From positions 1 to 5,375 of the forward strand of contig JAHJRK010000364.1 in assembly GCA_018830925.1 (NCBI GenBank): a stretch of DNA of 5,375 bases, read 5' to 3'. The position numbers were made by a program, and so were the translations under genes. Positions 5,353-5,375 of this stretch are shown here, piece by piece (the first letter of the stretch is position 1; each line of letters starts with the position of its first letter). This DNA is from Pseudomonadota bacterium. Its GTDB lineage: Bacteria > Desulfobacterota > Desulfobacteria > Desulfobacterales > RPRI01. A model generated the notes under the pieces. The model searched no databases, was not told where the DNA came from, and was given only the letters and a program-made list of their open reading frames with translations.

Positions 5353-5375
5353 TCAGTAGACAGTGACGAATTGTC

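Noticed and set aside
5360..5375. Possible terminator stem after dsrC (GACA pairing with TGTC)
   Set aside because: Only four clear pairs are visible and the window ends there, so no terminator can be supported.

Overview
The window appears to come from an anaerobic sulfur-metabolising bacterium, most likely a sulfate-reducing Desulfobacterota (deltaproteobacterium). The evidence is the gene set: a long-type HdrA, an MvhD subunit, AsrA/HydB- and AsrB/HydG-like electron-input subunits, and a DsrC with both C-terminal redox cysteines. Base composition is moderate by eye. No taxonomic marker gene is present, so this placement is an inference from content.

Layout: all six genes are on the + strand. 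(1) 1-1290: C-terminal part of HdrA, cut by the left edge. (2) 1330-1761: MvhD/FlxD, whose reading frame crosses an in-frame TGA at 1528-1530. I read this codon as selenocysteine, with a bacterial SECIS hairpin just downstream, giving a 143-residue protein. (3) 1763-2710: an FrhB/FdhB-like iron-sulfur protein starting one base after mvhD. (4) 2711-2945: a gene-free 235-bp spacer holding an 80-bp palindrome, a repeat of its right arm, and a short CAGAT-rich repeat. (5) 2946-4013: AsrA/HydB-like (FlxB-like) iron-sulfur protein. (6) 4031-4876: AsrB/HydG-like (FlxA-like) FAD/NAD(P) reductase with a 2Fe-2S C-terminus, best started at a GTG. (7) 4877-5034: spacer with a purine-rich hairpin, a near-consensus sigma-70 promoter and a strong ribosome binding site. 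(8) 5035-5352: dsrC. About 23 bases follow to the window end.

How the parts fit: this resembles the FlxABCD-HdrABC type of complex described in anaerobic bacteria. The flavoprotein would oxidise NAD(P)H (or run in reverse), and the two iron-sulfur proteins and MvhD would carry electrons to HdrA. The HdrA flavin could then split electrons between ferredoxin and a disulfide handled by HdrB/HdrC. HdrB and HdrC are not in the window. The neighbouring dsrC suggests that the disulfide may be a DsrC cysteine-based one, which is inference from gene neighbourhood. The most distinctive point is the selenocysteine in MvhD, which a standard gene caller would report as a truncated 66-residue fragment.
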